Part shown: in pieces, positions 30,286 through 40,410 of the stretch
Position numbering within the stretch: the first letter of the stretch is position 1
Layout: the number at the start of each line of letters is the position of its first letter
Assembly (NCBI GenBank): GCA_938035525.1
Contig: CALHOI010000013.1
Location: 1 to 64,000, forward strand
Source: an uncultured Granulosicoccaceae bacterium
Lineage (GTDB): Bacteria; Pseudomonadota; Gammaproteobacteria; Granulosicoccales; Granulosicoccaceae
Direction: 5' to 3'
DNA length: 64,000 nt
Notes under the pieces: model-generated
What the model was told of the DNA's origin: nothing
What the model saw: only the letters and a program-made list of their open reading frames with translations
Database searches by the model: none
Translations under genes and position numbers: made by a program

Positions 30286-30555
30286 TTGATGCAAGGCCAA
30301 TGCAGAAGAGTGCACGATTCTCTTTTGGCGGTGCTATCTCATGCTGGTTTTGATAAGGTTGTGATTAAAAATAAGGAAACCCTGAAAGCAGGGGCCTATT
30401 TTCATCAGCTGCACCATCGCTACTTTGAGTTTAATTACGGTTCGGAAGAAACCCCCGTAGACCGATGGTGTGGCACCTTTCATGACGGTGCATCAGAATT
30501 GGACAAACGTTTTCGCTTACGCAAAAAAGTTTCACTGAAGATATCAGCAGAGTAA
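30286..30555 (+). pseudogene. C-terminal remnant of a fatty-acid hydroxylase / sterol desaturase family gene
   Basis: VHDSLLAVLSHAGFDKVVIKNKETLKAGAYFHQLHHRYFEFNYGSEETPVDRWCGTFHDGASE matches the family C-terminal pattern (FHqLHHrYFe.NYG..e.P.Dkw.GtfHDG). TM regions and upstream His motifs are absent; there is no space for them before dctP. Confidence 0.65.
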
Positions 30556-30561
30556 CGCCAG

Positions 30562-31161
30562 TTAAAAAGTAAATCTCGCTGATAACATCAACCAGTCGGT
30601 GTCGGCTTCCACAATGGTGTAGTCCAGCTCAATGCCTAAGTTGGGCAGCACCTGGTATCCGCCCCCAGCACCGTAGCTCAGACCTGTTTCAGTTGCATCG
30701 GGAACAGCAGAGTTGGATTTTAATTCGAGTTGGACTACTCCAATACGTGTTGTGAAGTACAAATTACCCGAGTCTGAACGGTAAGTGGCGTAAGCGGCGG
30801 CGGAAACAACGTCCACATCAATGCTTCTGACGTTGGCACTCAATACAACGCCACCTGTGACATATTCAATTTCTGCAGACCAGTTGTCGAGGAACTGATA
30901 ACCGAAATTAAACCCAGCCGAAGATTCCTCTTCTACAGATACGCCATCGATGTCACTAACCACCGTTTTGCCACCTTTGAGGCTGGCTGAAAAATCACCG
31001 ATGTCTGCATGCGCAGTAGTTGAACTGATCACACCCACAATAAGCAAGCTAAAAATAATAGTAGGAGTAGCCAACCAACTGCGTAATAAAAACTTGCTGA
31101 AAAGGGTGTCAATACATTTGCGCTTGTTAATACATCTGCACTTGTCAATACAATTGCTCAT
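30562..31161 (-). CDS. Outer-membrane beta-barrel protein (OmpW/OmpA-like porin fold)
   Basis: Signal-like N-terminus; GFNFGYQFLDNWSAEIEYVTGG, YGAGGGYQVLPNLGIELDYTIVEADTDWLMLSARFTF ending in aromatic F. Confidence 0.7.
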   Translation of the reverse strand: MSNCIDKCRCINKRKCIDTLFSKFLLRSWLATPTIIFSLLIVGVISSTTAHADIGDFSASLKGGKTVVSDIDGVSVEEESSAGFNFGYQFLDNWSAEIEYVTGGVVLSANVRSIDVDVVSAAAYATYRSDSGNLYFTTRIGVVQLELKSNSAVPDATETGLSYGAGGGYQVLPNLGIELDYTIVEADTDWLMLSARFTF

Positions 31162-31394
31162 ACTGCATCTCCTTGATTGGCGCAAACTTAACGGCGCAGA
31201 GAAGCCGATGGTAAATGGTTCACGATTTAATGTCTATCTGTGCGCAGCAGAGACTTCTCAGCTACCGTGTTTGTTGTTGCGCTGGTATGATTTTCTCTTG
31301 CGGCGTGAATCAACTGAACATCGAAGTGAATGTACTGGTGCATAATAATTCGGTATAAAAGTAAATCATGATGAAATTTGATTGTTATCAAAAT

Positions 31395-31439
31395 AGATCG
31401 TTACGACAGAGATCGTTATGACAGAGATCGTTATGAAAA
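31395..31439 (+). repeat. 15-bp tandem repeat, 3 copies, just upstream of the JmjC gene
   Basis: agatcgttacgacag / agatcgttatgacag / agatcgttatgaaaa. Confidence 0.85.
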
Positions 31440-31451
31440 GCGAAATGGTAG

Positions 31452-32642
31452 ATGGATAATAAACCCAGTGTTTCAGGCACGTTTGCAAACGATGTGCTGA
31501 ACCCAGTGAGCCTGGATGATTTTTTTACCAGCTATTGGGAGCAACAGCCTCTGCACATTGAACGAACCAGCAATAATCCGTTTGCAACGCTTCTTACTGT
31601 CGACGACATAGAGACAATGCTAACCACCCATGAGTTGTTTTACCCCATTGTCCAGCTAAGCCAATCGGGATTGTCAATTCCTGCCAGCGAATACACCGAT
31701 GCCAACAATAAAATAATCAGTGCTCGTATGTTGAGTAGGCACCAAAGTGGTAGCACCATAGTAATGTCTCACGCACACAAGCTTCTGGGTCCATTAATGG
31801 AGCTTTGCCGCAGCGTTCAACGCAGCCTAATGATGCGTTGTCAAACAAATCTGTATTTATCCCCACCGGGCAAGCAGGGGTTTAACCCGCACTTTGACAC
31901 TCACGATGTTTTCATTCTTCAGGTCAGTGGAACTAAAACGTTTAATTTTTATGCCGGTGGCGCACGTTTTCCGACCAGTGCTGACAGGTTCAACAAAGAC
32001 GTTCACACGATTGGTGAAAAAACCGAAGAGATCAAACTGAGCGCTGGCGATACTTTGTACATCCCGAAAGGTTTTGTGCACGATGCCGTGGCAGATGATT
32101 CAGAGCCATCGTTACATATCACGCTAGGCGTATACCCGGTTCTAATGCATGAGCTAATGGGAGAGTTAATTCAAATAGGTATTGAGACCGATGCAGAATT
32201 AAGGCGCTCGGTCTCACAATCTCTTTGGCAAAATACCGACTCGACTGGTAACAACGAAACGTTGGATGCACTGAGCCAATCTTTAGCAACGGTAGTCAAT
32301 CAGGAAGGACTGGATTTGGCTTTGTCCAGACTGCGAGATGATTTTGCGTTGGACACAACACCGCCCAACAAGGGTATGTTGGCAAACAGCTTCCGAACGC
32401 CAAAGCCTGCAGTGGATGAAACCACAATTGATTGTTCGAACGTGCTTCAAATACAGCGTACGCAGGGTGTGCTCACAGTGCGTGCTTTTGGTGCGGTGCT
32501 CGAATTCAGCGAACCTTATGCCAGCGCAATTGAGTGGTTACGTGATCATCCCGGTGCAACGGTGAAAGATGTGCCCGATCTAACAGAGTCTCAAAAAGCC
32601 GCTTTAGTGAAGAAATTGCATGATTCCGGGCTTGTGCGGTAA
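31452..32642 (+). CDS. JmjC/cupin-4 family 2-oxoglutarate-dependent oxygenase (ribosomal oxygenase-like)
   Basis: NPHFDTHDVFILQVSGTKTFNFY (HxD) and GDTLYIPKGFVHDAVADDSEPSLHITLGVYP (distal His). Confidence 0.8.
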   Translation: MDNKPSVSGTFANDVLNPVSLDDFFTSYWEQQPLHIERTSNNPFATLLTVDDIETMLTTHELFYPIVQLSQSGLSIPASEYTDANNKIISARMLSRHQSGSTIVMSHAHKLLGPLMELCRSVQRSLMMRCQTNLYLSPPGKQGFNPHFDTHDVFILQVSGTKTFNFYAGGARFPTSADRFNKDVHTIGEKTEEIKLSAGDTLYIPKGFVHDAVADDSEPSLHITLGVYPVLMHELMGELIQIGIETDAELRRSVSQSLWQNTDSTGNNETLDALSQSLATVVNQEGLDLALSRLRDDFALDTTPPNKGMLANSFRTPKPAVDETTIDCSNVLQIQRTQGVLTVRAFGAVLEFSEPYASAIEWLRDHPGATVKDVPDLTESQKAALVKKLHDSGLVR

Positions 32643-32740
32643 TTTTTGCCCTAATAGCTCGAAATCGTAACTATTTGATAATTGACATTGCGCTGTCCGG
32701 TTGATAGCTTGGGGCCGAAACGATCAACAGAAGCAGTGCA

Positions 32741-33124
32741 ATGAGCAAGAAAGAAATCGATTCTGGTAATAGTATTGAAGCCCCAGCAAAGACTGAGGTC
32801 GATGGCTATGACTCAGATAGCAATGAGTCAATTGTTGTTCACGATCGCGCCGGCCGTCGACAGTTTATTCGACGCGGAGCGGCATTTGTTGCTATGGGTG
32901 GTGCGGTTGGTGGCTTGGCAATGAACAGCAAGGCTGTTTACGCAGATGACTGTGATCGTAATGCTGGCAGCGAGAAAAACGCACAAGCGCCTGGCTCTGA
33001 TAGCGATACGGGTGAGGGGTCAGACCCTACCGGCTGTGGCCGAGCACCAAAGGCCAAAATCACCCACAATGGTAGTGATATCCACACCGACCATCGGTCA
33101 GCTGTAAAGAAGGTCAAGGTATAG
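32741..33124 (+). CDS. Hypothetical small exported protein with Tat-like signal
   Basis: AGRRQFIRRGAAFVAMGGAVGGLAMNSKAVYADDCDRNAGSEKNAQAPGSDSDTGEGSDPTGCGR. Confidence 0.55.
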   Translation: MSKKEIDSGNSIEAPAKTEVDGYDSDSNESIVVHDRAGRRQFIRRGAAFVAMGGAVGGLAMNSKAVYADDCDRNAGSEKNAQAPGSDSDTGEGSDPTGCGRAPKAKITHNGSDIHTDHRSAVKKVKV

Positions 33125-33333
33125 CATTCCAAGGTTTCTTGGCACGTTCACTAAAACTGTTTTAAACAGTAGTCTCAAGAAGGACATGTGTGTAGAACAC
33201 GTTCCTATCCTCTACGTATCGCATCATCAATAAATAACTTCCATCCCCTGATGGGTTAGTCGTATGCTGACATATCATCAGCGAAGCTCTTTTATACATG
33301 CAGTGCTTCCGGCTCCCCACACAGGTTAACGAA

Positions 33334-33897
33334 ATGATCAATACCGACAGACTGATACTAAGAAACTGGACATCTTCTGATCGCGATAAATTTGTGGCGC
33401 TAAATCAAGACCCGGATGTTATGGCGTATTTTCCCGGAATTTGGGACGAGCAGAGATCATTGGAATTTATTGATTTCTGTGTGGAGCGTATAGAAACAAG
33501 AGGCTGGGGTTGGTGGGCGGTAGAAGAAGCCGCAACAGCTGAATTTATTGGGTTTGTCGGGTTGAATAGTATTCCAGATGAGTTGCCTATTAACGGCGCT
33601 TATGAAATTGGCTGGCGACTGGCAAAGCCCTATTGGGGTAGAGGCTTTGCTACTGAAGCTGCCACAGCATCTTTGCAATACGCGTTTACGATTCTCAATT
33701 TGCATGAAATAGTGGCTTTCACCACCGTTGAAAATCAGCGCTCAAGGCGCGTAATGGAGAACCTGGGCATGCATAACCTGGAGCAGAATTTTCTTCACCC
33801 CAATGTATCCGCAGACTCGGGTTTGCAAGAGCATGTGCTGTACGGCATCATTCGCCCCACTTTTATTAATGCGCAAGCGCAAGCACTATTTGACTGA
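33334..33897 (+). CDS. GNAT family N-acetyltransferase (RimJ-like)
   Basis: MINTDRLILRNWTSSDRDKFVALNQDPDVMAYFPGIW...YEIGWRLAKPYWGRGFATEAATASLQYAF. Confidence 0.9.
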   Translation: MINTDRLILRNWTSSDRDKFVALNQDPDVMAYFPGIWDEQRSLEFIDFCVERIETRGWGWWAVEEAATAEFIGFVGLNSIPDELPINGAYEIGWRLAKPYWGRGFATEAATASLQYAFTILNLHEIVAFTTVENQRSRRVMENLGMHNLEQNFLHPNVSADSGLQEHVLYGIIRPTFINAQAQALFD

Positions 33898-33941
33898 ACC
33901 GGCCAATTCATACTTTTGAAAATTAGAGATTCTAGAATTTA

Positions 33942-34796
33942 ATGAAGACAAGAGTATTGCCAATCGCTATATGTTTTTTGGCCGTGCTAGGGGCAGTGCT
34001 CGTCTGGATTGCTGGCTCCATACTAACCAAGCCCGTGCCCGAGCAGTTTAACGCTACACCGCAAGCGGCGAGCCCTGTCGAGTTTGATTCGCAGTCAAGA
34101 TCAACAATCCGTGGTTGGTTATATGAAGCAACTGAGCCGGTGGCACTGGCGGTACTTATGCATGGTGTCAGATCTAACCGTGGACAAATGGTAGCCAGGG
34201 CTGAGCACCTGCAAAGCCTGGGTATCACCGCCATGGTGTTTGACTTTCAAGCTCACGGTGAAAGTACCGGTGAAATCATTACGCTTGGGTATTTAGAATC
34301 GCTGGATGCACAGGCAGCTGTGGATTTTGTTAGTGAGCTCAATCCAGAGTTGCCGAAATTGGTTGTTGGCGTTTCAATGGGCGGGGCCGCCGCTATCATG
34401 TCGGAGCCAGCACTGGAGATCGACGCGCTGATTGTGGAATCGGTTTATCCGGATATTAAAACGGCCATTGGTAATCGACTGGCAAGTAGACTTCCCGGTG
34501 GGCGGTTACTGACACCGTTGTTATCGCTCCAGATAAAACCCCGGATCGGTGTTTCAGCAGATGAGTTAGCGCCCGATCAATACGCAAAAAATGTGGACGT
34601 GCCGACATTGGTTTTATCGGGAAGAAAAGACCGTCGAACCACCGTTGCAGACACTCAAAGGCTTATGAACGCTCTCAATGGTGAAAAACAGCTTTATTTT
34701 TTCGATAGTGCGGGTCATGATGATCTGGAGCGGTTTGACAGTAAACAATATTGGGGCGTGGTAGAGCCTTTTATTAAAGCGCAGCTCGGCTTTTAG
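33942..34796 (+). CDS. Alpha/beta hydrolase with N-terminal membrane anchor/signal
   Basis: VLMHGVRSNRGQMVARAEHLQSLGITAMVFDFQAHGESTG, GVSMGGAAAIM, DSAGHDDLERF. Confidence 0.85.
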   Translation: MKTRVLPIAICFLAVLGAVLVWIAGSILTKPVPEQFNATPQAASPVEFDSQSRSTIRGWLYEATEPVALAVLMHGVRSNRGQMVARAEHLQSLGITAMVFDFQAHGESTGEIITLGYLESLDAQAAVDFVSELNPELPKLVVGVSMGGAAAIMSEPALEIDALIVESVYPDIKTAIGNRLASRLPGGRLLTPLLSLQIKPRIGVSADELAPDQYAKNVDVPTLVLSGRKDRRTTVADTQRLMNALNGEKQLYFFDSAGHDDLERFDSKQYWGVVEPFIKAQLGF

Positions 34797-34837
34797 GCAT
34801 ACTGACTTTAATCAGTTTACACGTAGGGGTTTTGACT

Positions 34838-35080
34838 ATGAGCGCAGAAACGCTTACACAATTTTTCATGTGGTGCGTTGTAATCAATGGCCTGTTGTTG
34901 ATGGTTTGGACCTTCTCTTGTGTCGTCATTCCCGATACCGTCTACAACTTACAAAGCAGGTGGTTTCCCATGTCCCGGGAGCACTACAATATTACTATGT
35001 ACTCTTTTTTAGGTCTGTTTAAAGTGATTTATATTGTATTTAATGTTGTGCCCTGGATTGCTTTGTTACTGGTAAAGTGA
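34838..35080 (+). CDS. Small membrane protein, DUF6868-like
   Basis: MSAETLTQFFMWCVVINGLLLMVWTFSCVVIPDTVYNLQSRWFPMSREHYNITMYSFLGLFKVIYIVFNVVPWIALLLVK. Confidence 0.65.
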   Translation: MSAETLTQFFMWCVVINGLLLMVWTFSCVVIPDTVYNLQSRWFPMSREHYNITMYSFLGLFKVIYIVFNVVPWIALLLVK

Positions 35081-35104
35081 GGCGTTAAGGAGAAATTCAC
35101 CATC

Positions 35105-35938
35105 ATGTCGCTAACTGAAAAACCTTGCATAATCTGTATTGCCATTACCGGTTCGGTGCCAACTAAAAAAGATAACCCTGCTGTTCCCACAAGCATCACT
35201 GAACAAATCGAAAGCACACATGCAGCTTTTGAGGCTGGTGCTACTATTTGTCATGCGCATGTGCGCAATGAAGATCAAACACCATCAAGTGATCCTGAAA
35301 AATTTGCAGCACTTAAAGCTGGCGTTTTAAAACACTGCCCGGGAATGATTATCCAATTTTCCACCGGAGGCCGTTCCGGTGCTGGTAAAGAGCGAGGCGG
35401 TATGCTGCCGCTTAAACCTGATATGGCATCGCTGGCCGTTGGTTCCAATAATTTTCCCACCCGCATCTACGAAAACGCCCCCGACCTCATCGACTGGCTT
35501 GCTGCACAAATGTTGGAGCACAGTGTGATGCCTGAGATCGAAGCCTTTGACTTAAGCCACATTTTTCAGGCAGCTAACATGTGTGCAGATGGTCGGCTTC
35601 AAAGCAAACCCTATATCCAGTTTGTTATGGGGGTAAAAAATGCCATGCCGGTCGATCGTGATGTATTCGACTTTTATATTAAAACCACAGAACGGCTGCT
35701 GCCCGAGGTGCAGTGGTGTGCTGCTGGCATCGGGGCCGGTCAGATCATGGTGAACGAGTGGTGTGTTGCCGCGGGTGGGCATACTCGCACTGGACTCGAA
35801 GACAATGTTCGATTGAACAAAAATACCTTAGCCCCGTCTAATGCAGCGCTGGTGCAGCGGGTGGTCGAATTGTGCGAAAAGTACGACCGGCCGGTCGCTT
35901 CAACCAGCCAGGCGCGGCAATTGCTCGGGTTACAATAG
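35105..35938 (+). CDS. BKACE family (3-keto-5-aminohexanoate cleavage enzyme-like)
   Basis: IIAITGSVPTK-type start, GATICHAHVRNEDQTPSSDPEKF, IIQFSTGGRSGAGKERGG, GIGAGQIMVNEWCVAAGGHTRTGLEDNVRL. Confidence 0.9.
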   Translation: MSLTEKPCIICIAITGSVPTKKDNPAVPTSITEQIESTHAAFEAGATICHAHVRNEDQTPSSDPEKFAALKAGVLKHCPGMIIQFSTGGRSGAGKERGGMLPLKPDMASLAVGSNNFPTRIYENAPDLIDWLAAQMLEHSVMPEIEAFDLSHIFQAANMCADGRLQSKPYIQFVMGVKNAMPVDRDVFDFYIKTTERLLPEVQWCAAGIGAGQIMVNEWCVAAGGHTRTGLEDNVRLNKNTLAPSNAALVQRVVELCEKYDRPVASTSQARQLLGLQ

Positions 35939-36025
35939 AAAACCATCGCACAACCGGATACGTATAAAGTGGCATTGCTTAATCGGGCACCGTTTAAATA
36001 GGCGCCGTATAATTAGGAATGAATC

Positions 36026-36508
36026 ATGACAAAACGTTTAATTAATCGCCGTCACTTCTTAACTACTGCTGTGGTAACGTCAGTTGCTCCGGCCTACATA
36101 GTGCGTGCGCATGCTAACGGCGTTGCTGCAACAAAGTCAATGCGGGGCGGATCAAACAACTACTTACCGGGCGCACCAATAGTCGATCGCATTGGCGGTG
36201 GTGGGTTCATGATGACGGGTACAGTTCGTCGGGCTGGTGATGGAGCGCCATTGGCAGGACAACGTATTCAAATTTGGGCCCACACAACCGAAGGTCACGA
36301 GCGTGATCAACACAGTCACGGCGCTACCTTGACCGATGAGAACGGTGAGTTTCGCATGGACATGCCGCAAATTGTGCCGGCATTCGGACAGGCGCATGGA
36401 CACCTAGCTTATGACAGTGATGACTTCAAAACGGTTTTTTTACGCCCGGTTATGTCGAGCTCAAAAGATAAGACCTTAAGTGCCCACTTTGTTCTTGCAC
36501 CTGCCTAA
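36026..36508 (+). CDS. Exported intradiol-dioxygenase-fold protein (protocatechuate dioxygenase-like, Tat-type signal)
   Basis: NRRHFLTTAVVTSVAPAYIVRA; GTVRRAGDGAPLAGQRIQIWAHTTEGHERDQHSHGATLTDENGEFRMDMPQIVPAFGQAHGHLAY. Confidence 0.7.
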   Translation: MTKRLINRRHFLTTAVVTSVAPAYIVRAHANGVAATKSMRGGSNNYLPGAPIVDRIGGGGFMMTGTVRRAGDGAPLAGQRIQIWAHTTEGHERDQHSHGATLTDENGEFRMDMPQIVPAFGQAHGHLAYDSDDFKTVFLRPVMSSSKDKTLSAHFVLAPA

Positions 36509-36601
36509 ACGGACTAACGTTTTTTATTATTTCCGCAGGCGCTTTCACGCGCGCCTTAACACATATTTTCGCATGCACACTTTAGCGTGTGGATTAACAA
36601 C

Positions 36602-37192
36602 ATGAACCGCTCGCGCGCCATTCTTGTGTGGGTAGCGCTTATCGCTGTTGCGGTTGTCCCGCTTGTGGCCGCAAGCCAGAGCCCCTTGATGGCATGGCGT
36701 CAGCCCGTTTACATCGTCGCTGGTTTTGCCGGAATTGCTGCGCTGGCCTTATTGTTATTTCAACCGCTTTTGGCCATCGCACGCCTGCCGGGTTTGTCGT
36801 TGCGCAACAGCAGAAAAGCGCATCGCTTCGTTGGCAGTGCTTTAGTTTTGCTGGTGGTTGCTCATGTTGTTGGTCTTTGGATAACCAGCCCACCCGATGT
36901 TATTGATGCATTGTTGTTTTCGTCAGCCACGTCGTTTTCGGTTTGGGGTGTGGTGGCGATGTGGTGTATTTTTCTGGCAGCTGGCTTGGTTGTGATTCGT
37001 TATCGCTTACCGTTGAAGCCGGCAACCTGGCGCTACGCGCATTTAGTGTTAGTAAGCATCAGTGTGCTGGGTAGCGTGGTTCATGCGATGAAAATTGAAG
37101 GAACAATGGAAATGGCGTCTAAGATAGTGCTTTGCTTGCTGGTACTGGTGTCTATTGCATTAGCCTTGCTGAATCGAATCAGTAAAAACTGA
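36602..37192 (+). CDS. Ferric-reductase-like transmembrane protein
   Basis: Multiple TM segments; RKAHRFVGSALVLLVVAHVVGLW...YAHLVLVSISVLGSVVHAMKIEG. Confidence 0.75.
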   Translation: MNRSRAILVWVALIAVAVVPLVAASQSPLMAWRQPVYIVAGFAGIAALALLLFQPLLAIARLPGLSLRNSRKAHRFVGSALVLLVVAHVVGLWITSPPDVIDALLFSSATSFSVWGVVAMWCIFLAAGLVVIRYRLPLKPATWRYAHLVLVSISVLGSVVHAMKIEGTMEMASKIVLCLLVLVSIALALLNRISKN

Positions 37193-37209
37193 CCTTAACG
37201 TTACGTAAA

Positions 37210-37258
37210 AAAATGGCCCGACAGACATACCGAAAATTCGGTAGCTGGTCAGGCCATG
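37210..37258. terminator. Bidirectional hairpin between convergent genes
   Basis: tggcccgac-agaca-taccga-aaat-tcggta-gctg-gtcaggcca preceded by an A-run. Confidence 0.5.
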
Positions 37259-37261
37259 CTT

Positions 37262-37285
37262 TATGTAGCTCTCTATGTAGCTCTA
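37262..37285 (+). repeat. 12-bp tandem duplication
   Basis: tatgtagctctc / tatgtagctcta, followed by a degenerate tatagct. Confidence 0.6.
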
Positions 37286-37326
37286 TATAGCTGTGTTTAT
37301 ATCGCTACTACGTTTAGTCCGCTTGA

Positions 37327-40071
37327 TCAATCCAGATAAGTTTCAAACTCCGAGATTGCGAACTTGGCGTTGTTATTGGTGTTGTCAATAACAAAGCTGA
37401 GCTTGCCCACTTCTCTGGTCTCAAATTTTATCAAAGCAACCCCAGGCGCTGAATTATTCAGACCCGTGCCCCGTGCAAATTCGTAACCGGTGGAATGATC
37501 AACCAAGCGCCAATCGCGTACGGCACCCTCGTATCCTGCTGCTTCTTTTATGATTACTGTATTCATTTTTTCTGCACCGTTTTCCCATTTTAAAGAAACA
37601 CGACCGCCGTTATATGCGGGAATCCAGATAGTATCGGCGTTACCGTCATGAACGTTTGCGTAGCTCGAGCCACCTTGCAAGCTTCGACCATCCGATGTTG
37701 CTTTCAGGCTCAGGTTTTCGCTGGCAGGGCCTGATGCCTGAGTATTTTCATCTGTATTAGCGCCCGACTCTGATGCGTCGTACAAATAGAATTTCTCTGC
37801 CGGCTCTAAATACCAATCTCTGTATTGCGAACCGCCACTGGCAACCCATTGAGAAAACTCGGGGTATGCCATTCCGATATCAACGTATTCCTCGGGATAG
37901 TAGATCTGATATGGAACGTTAAGCACCCATGGTAAGTTGTTCTTTGATACGTAAAATCGGTCAACACCGTTCGAGGCATCATCACCTGTACCAAACATGG
38001 AAACATCTTGTCCGTGCGTTGGCTGGTGATTAGGCATATGAATTTCAAAATCCTTAACTGCACCGTTTTCAGTGTAAAGCGCTGTGTTGTCTGAATCAAA
38101 TCGCGTATAGCCCGCAGTACCCGGCGCGGTTTTGTGCGCTGTCAGGAACGGATTGTAAGGTGGTTGGCCAATATCAGATAACGCAACCGGATTAGCGAAG
38201 GTCAGCTCAAATGAGAATTCCGATGCATCGCGGTTATCGCACTCAGATACTGTATTAAATGTCCAGCAGCCGGCTTCCTCACCACGCTTTGCGTAGGTCC
38301 ATGCATCATCAAAGATTTGATAAGCCAGTTTACTTGGGTCTGCGATAGGGCTAACCGTTGCTTTGTTGAGCAATGCCGATTCAACATTGTCAGCAAACGC
38401 GCTATCACCGAAAGACACAGCGAAGCCGTTGTGAAATGCTGCACCACGTGCTTCCAGGATATATTTAATGGATATATCTTTTACTTCTTTTTTACCATTA
38501 AACACTTCTTTTACTTTGTATCGAACAACCATGTCGTTCATGTCAAAGTCGCCCAGCACAGGCCAGTTATCTTCAGCTAACAAAGTCGCCCAGCCTTTTT
38601 CGGCAGGGTAGTATCGTACAAACGCGCGCTCAGGATCATTGTCATCAATGTCGTCAGCTACTAGTACGCCGTCATTATCCGCATCCGCAATGGTGTTATC
38701 TTCTTCGTTGATGTCAGGAATCAAGTTGGCGTTAACCAGGGCATCAGCCGGAAAAATATCCAATTGAATCACCAGGTCATTGTAATCTCGGTCACTTTCA
38801 CCGGTATCGAAACGTATGTCTTCTGCGGCTAGCCACAATCTACGCGTGTTGGTTGCTGTGTCGATCACATCGTTCGCTATTAACAGCATGTGCTTCGCAT
38901 CAGATTTATCGTTTTCAGGGTTCAAGGCGTCTAAAGAGTAGAATCGTTGTCCATTGGTTCCCTGGCCTCGATTGTGAATCCAGCCGTTTGCATTCAAGTA
39001 AAAACCGATGGCGTCATCGCCACTTGCCGGATCAATCTCTCCCAAAGACACAGAGTCCCCGGATTGCATATAACCACCACTGCCTCGGTAAGATGTGTTC
39101 GGGAATAAAATGGTGGCAGAATCCAGTGATGCCTAATCACTGGGTAAATCGTTGGAGTTGAATTTAAAGAAACCGAATGTATTTTGGTAGCCAGCGCTTT
39201 CTTGAAGAAAGCTCACGGTTACTTTGGCTTTTTTATTAAAAACCAGGCTGCGTTGCTCCTGGCTGGCATTAAGGTATTTTGCAGGAGGCTTGTTGCCTTC
39301 CTGAATAATTTTTGCCAGTTTCGTAAATTGGTTTTTATCCAACGATGATCGACATTGAGTACCCGCGGCATCAGTTTCTACATTACACACCGTACCCCAT
39401 TGTGCACGAGGAAGGTGACCGTAGTACCAATGATAATTCTGGTTGAACGGTTGTAAAAAATAATCAGCAGTAGCTGCGCTTCTGCTCTGAAAATCGAATA
39501 CTGGCTCACCGGTTAGGTCTGAAGGATTAATCGGGTCAACTATTTCTGTAGCTACACCTGCAGGTCCAAAAACCCATGCAGCTTCGGCACCCTGTGCGGA
39601 CGTTTCGTCAACGGGTACAACCGCTGTTGCTGAAACGCCAATCAGTTTTGTTTTAACATATACATGTGCAGCGGATAGTGCATGTGCGGATACATTGACA
39701 GTCGTTTCTATACGACCTTCGTTGTCAGTGTAACCAGAGAATATCTCTGCCACTTGTTGAAGTTCAAAATCGGTTGGTTCGCGATCATCATCAACAGCAC
39801 TTTGTGGCATATCGAATACTGAAACGCGGGTGTTCGCAGCAAGCTCGCCGCTAACGTCGTGCAGCACAAGTGATAGTTTGATTTGCTTATCATTAGACCA
39901 ATCAAACAGTGCCGGCACATCCAGGTCGGCTGTGCTTTGGCTAGCTGCCCCTAAAGCGGGTTGGTTTTGTTCTTGATTGTAGCCTTCTGTTCCGCTACCG
40001 CCGCAGGCACTAAGTAAGACTGCTATGGAGCACGCCGCCGCCGTTGATACTCTCTTGTTACTTATCTTCAT
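37327..40071 (-). pseudogene. LruC-domain-like secreted lipoprotein with C-terminal F5/8-type discoidin-like domain, interrupted by one in-frame TAG
   Basis: ORFs 39133-40128 and 37327-39069 are in the same frame. Joined reading: ...YQNTFGFFKFNSNDLPSD-*-ASLDSATILFPNTSYRGSGGYMQSGDSVSLGE...; only the TAG at 39135-39133 separates them. N-terminus MKISNKRVSTAAACSIAVLLSACGGSG (start 40071). Confidence 0.75.
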
Positions 40072-40350
40072 ACTGGTCAACCCTCTATTAGATTGGTCTC
40101 CGCCATTCCAATCGCGTCGCACAGTCAACTGGTGTCATTTCCGTTGTTGATTGGGTATCGGCCGTGTAATGATCCAGCCCCAATAGGCGTTTGTGTACTG
40201 GCCCATAAATAACAGCCAGGGTGCTTGAATTTTGTGATGAGTGGACGGGTTGTCTGCCAGATACGGTTAAGGGATGCGAACTGAGCCATTTTTGGCTCTA
40301 TGTGGGGCTGACTGAATATGAGAAATGGCTACGCTTTTATAGCGTAAAAA

Positions 40351-40389
40351 TAGAGCGTAAAAATAAAGCGAAAAAATAAAGCGAAAAAA
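40351..40389 (+). repeat. 13-bp tandem repeat, 3 copies
   Basis: tagagcgtaaaaa / taaagcgaaaaaa / taaagcgaaaaaa. Confidence 0.75.
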
Positions 40390-40410
40390 GTGATGCTGTT
40401 GGGGTTTGCA

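Noticed and set aside
30156-30353. 65-aa ORF upstream of the hydroxylase remnant
   Set aside because: No family resemblance and a different frame from the recognisable fragment; probably random.
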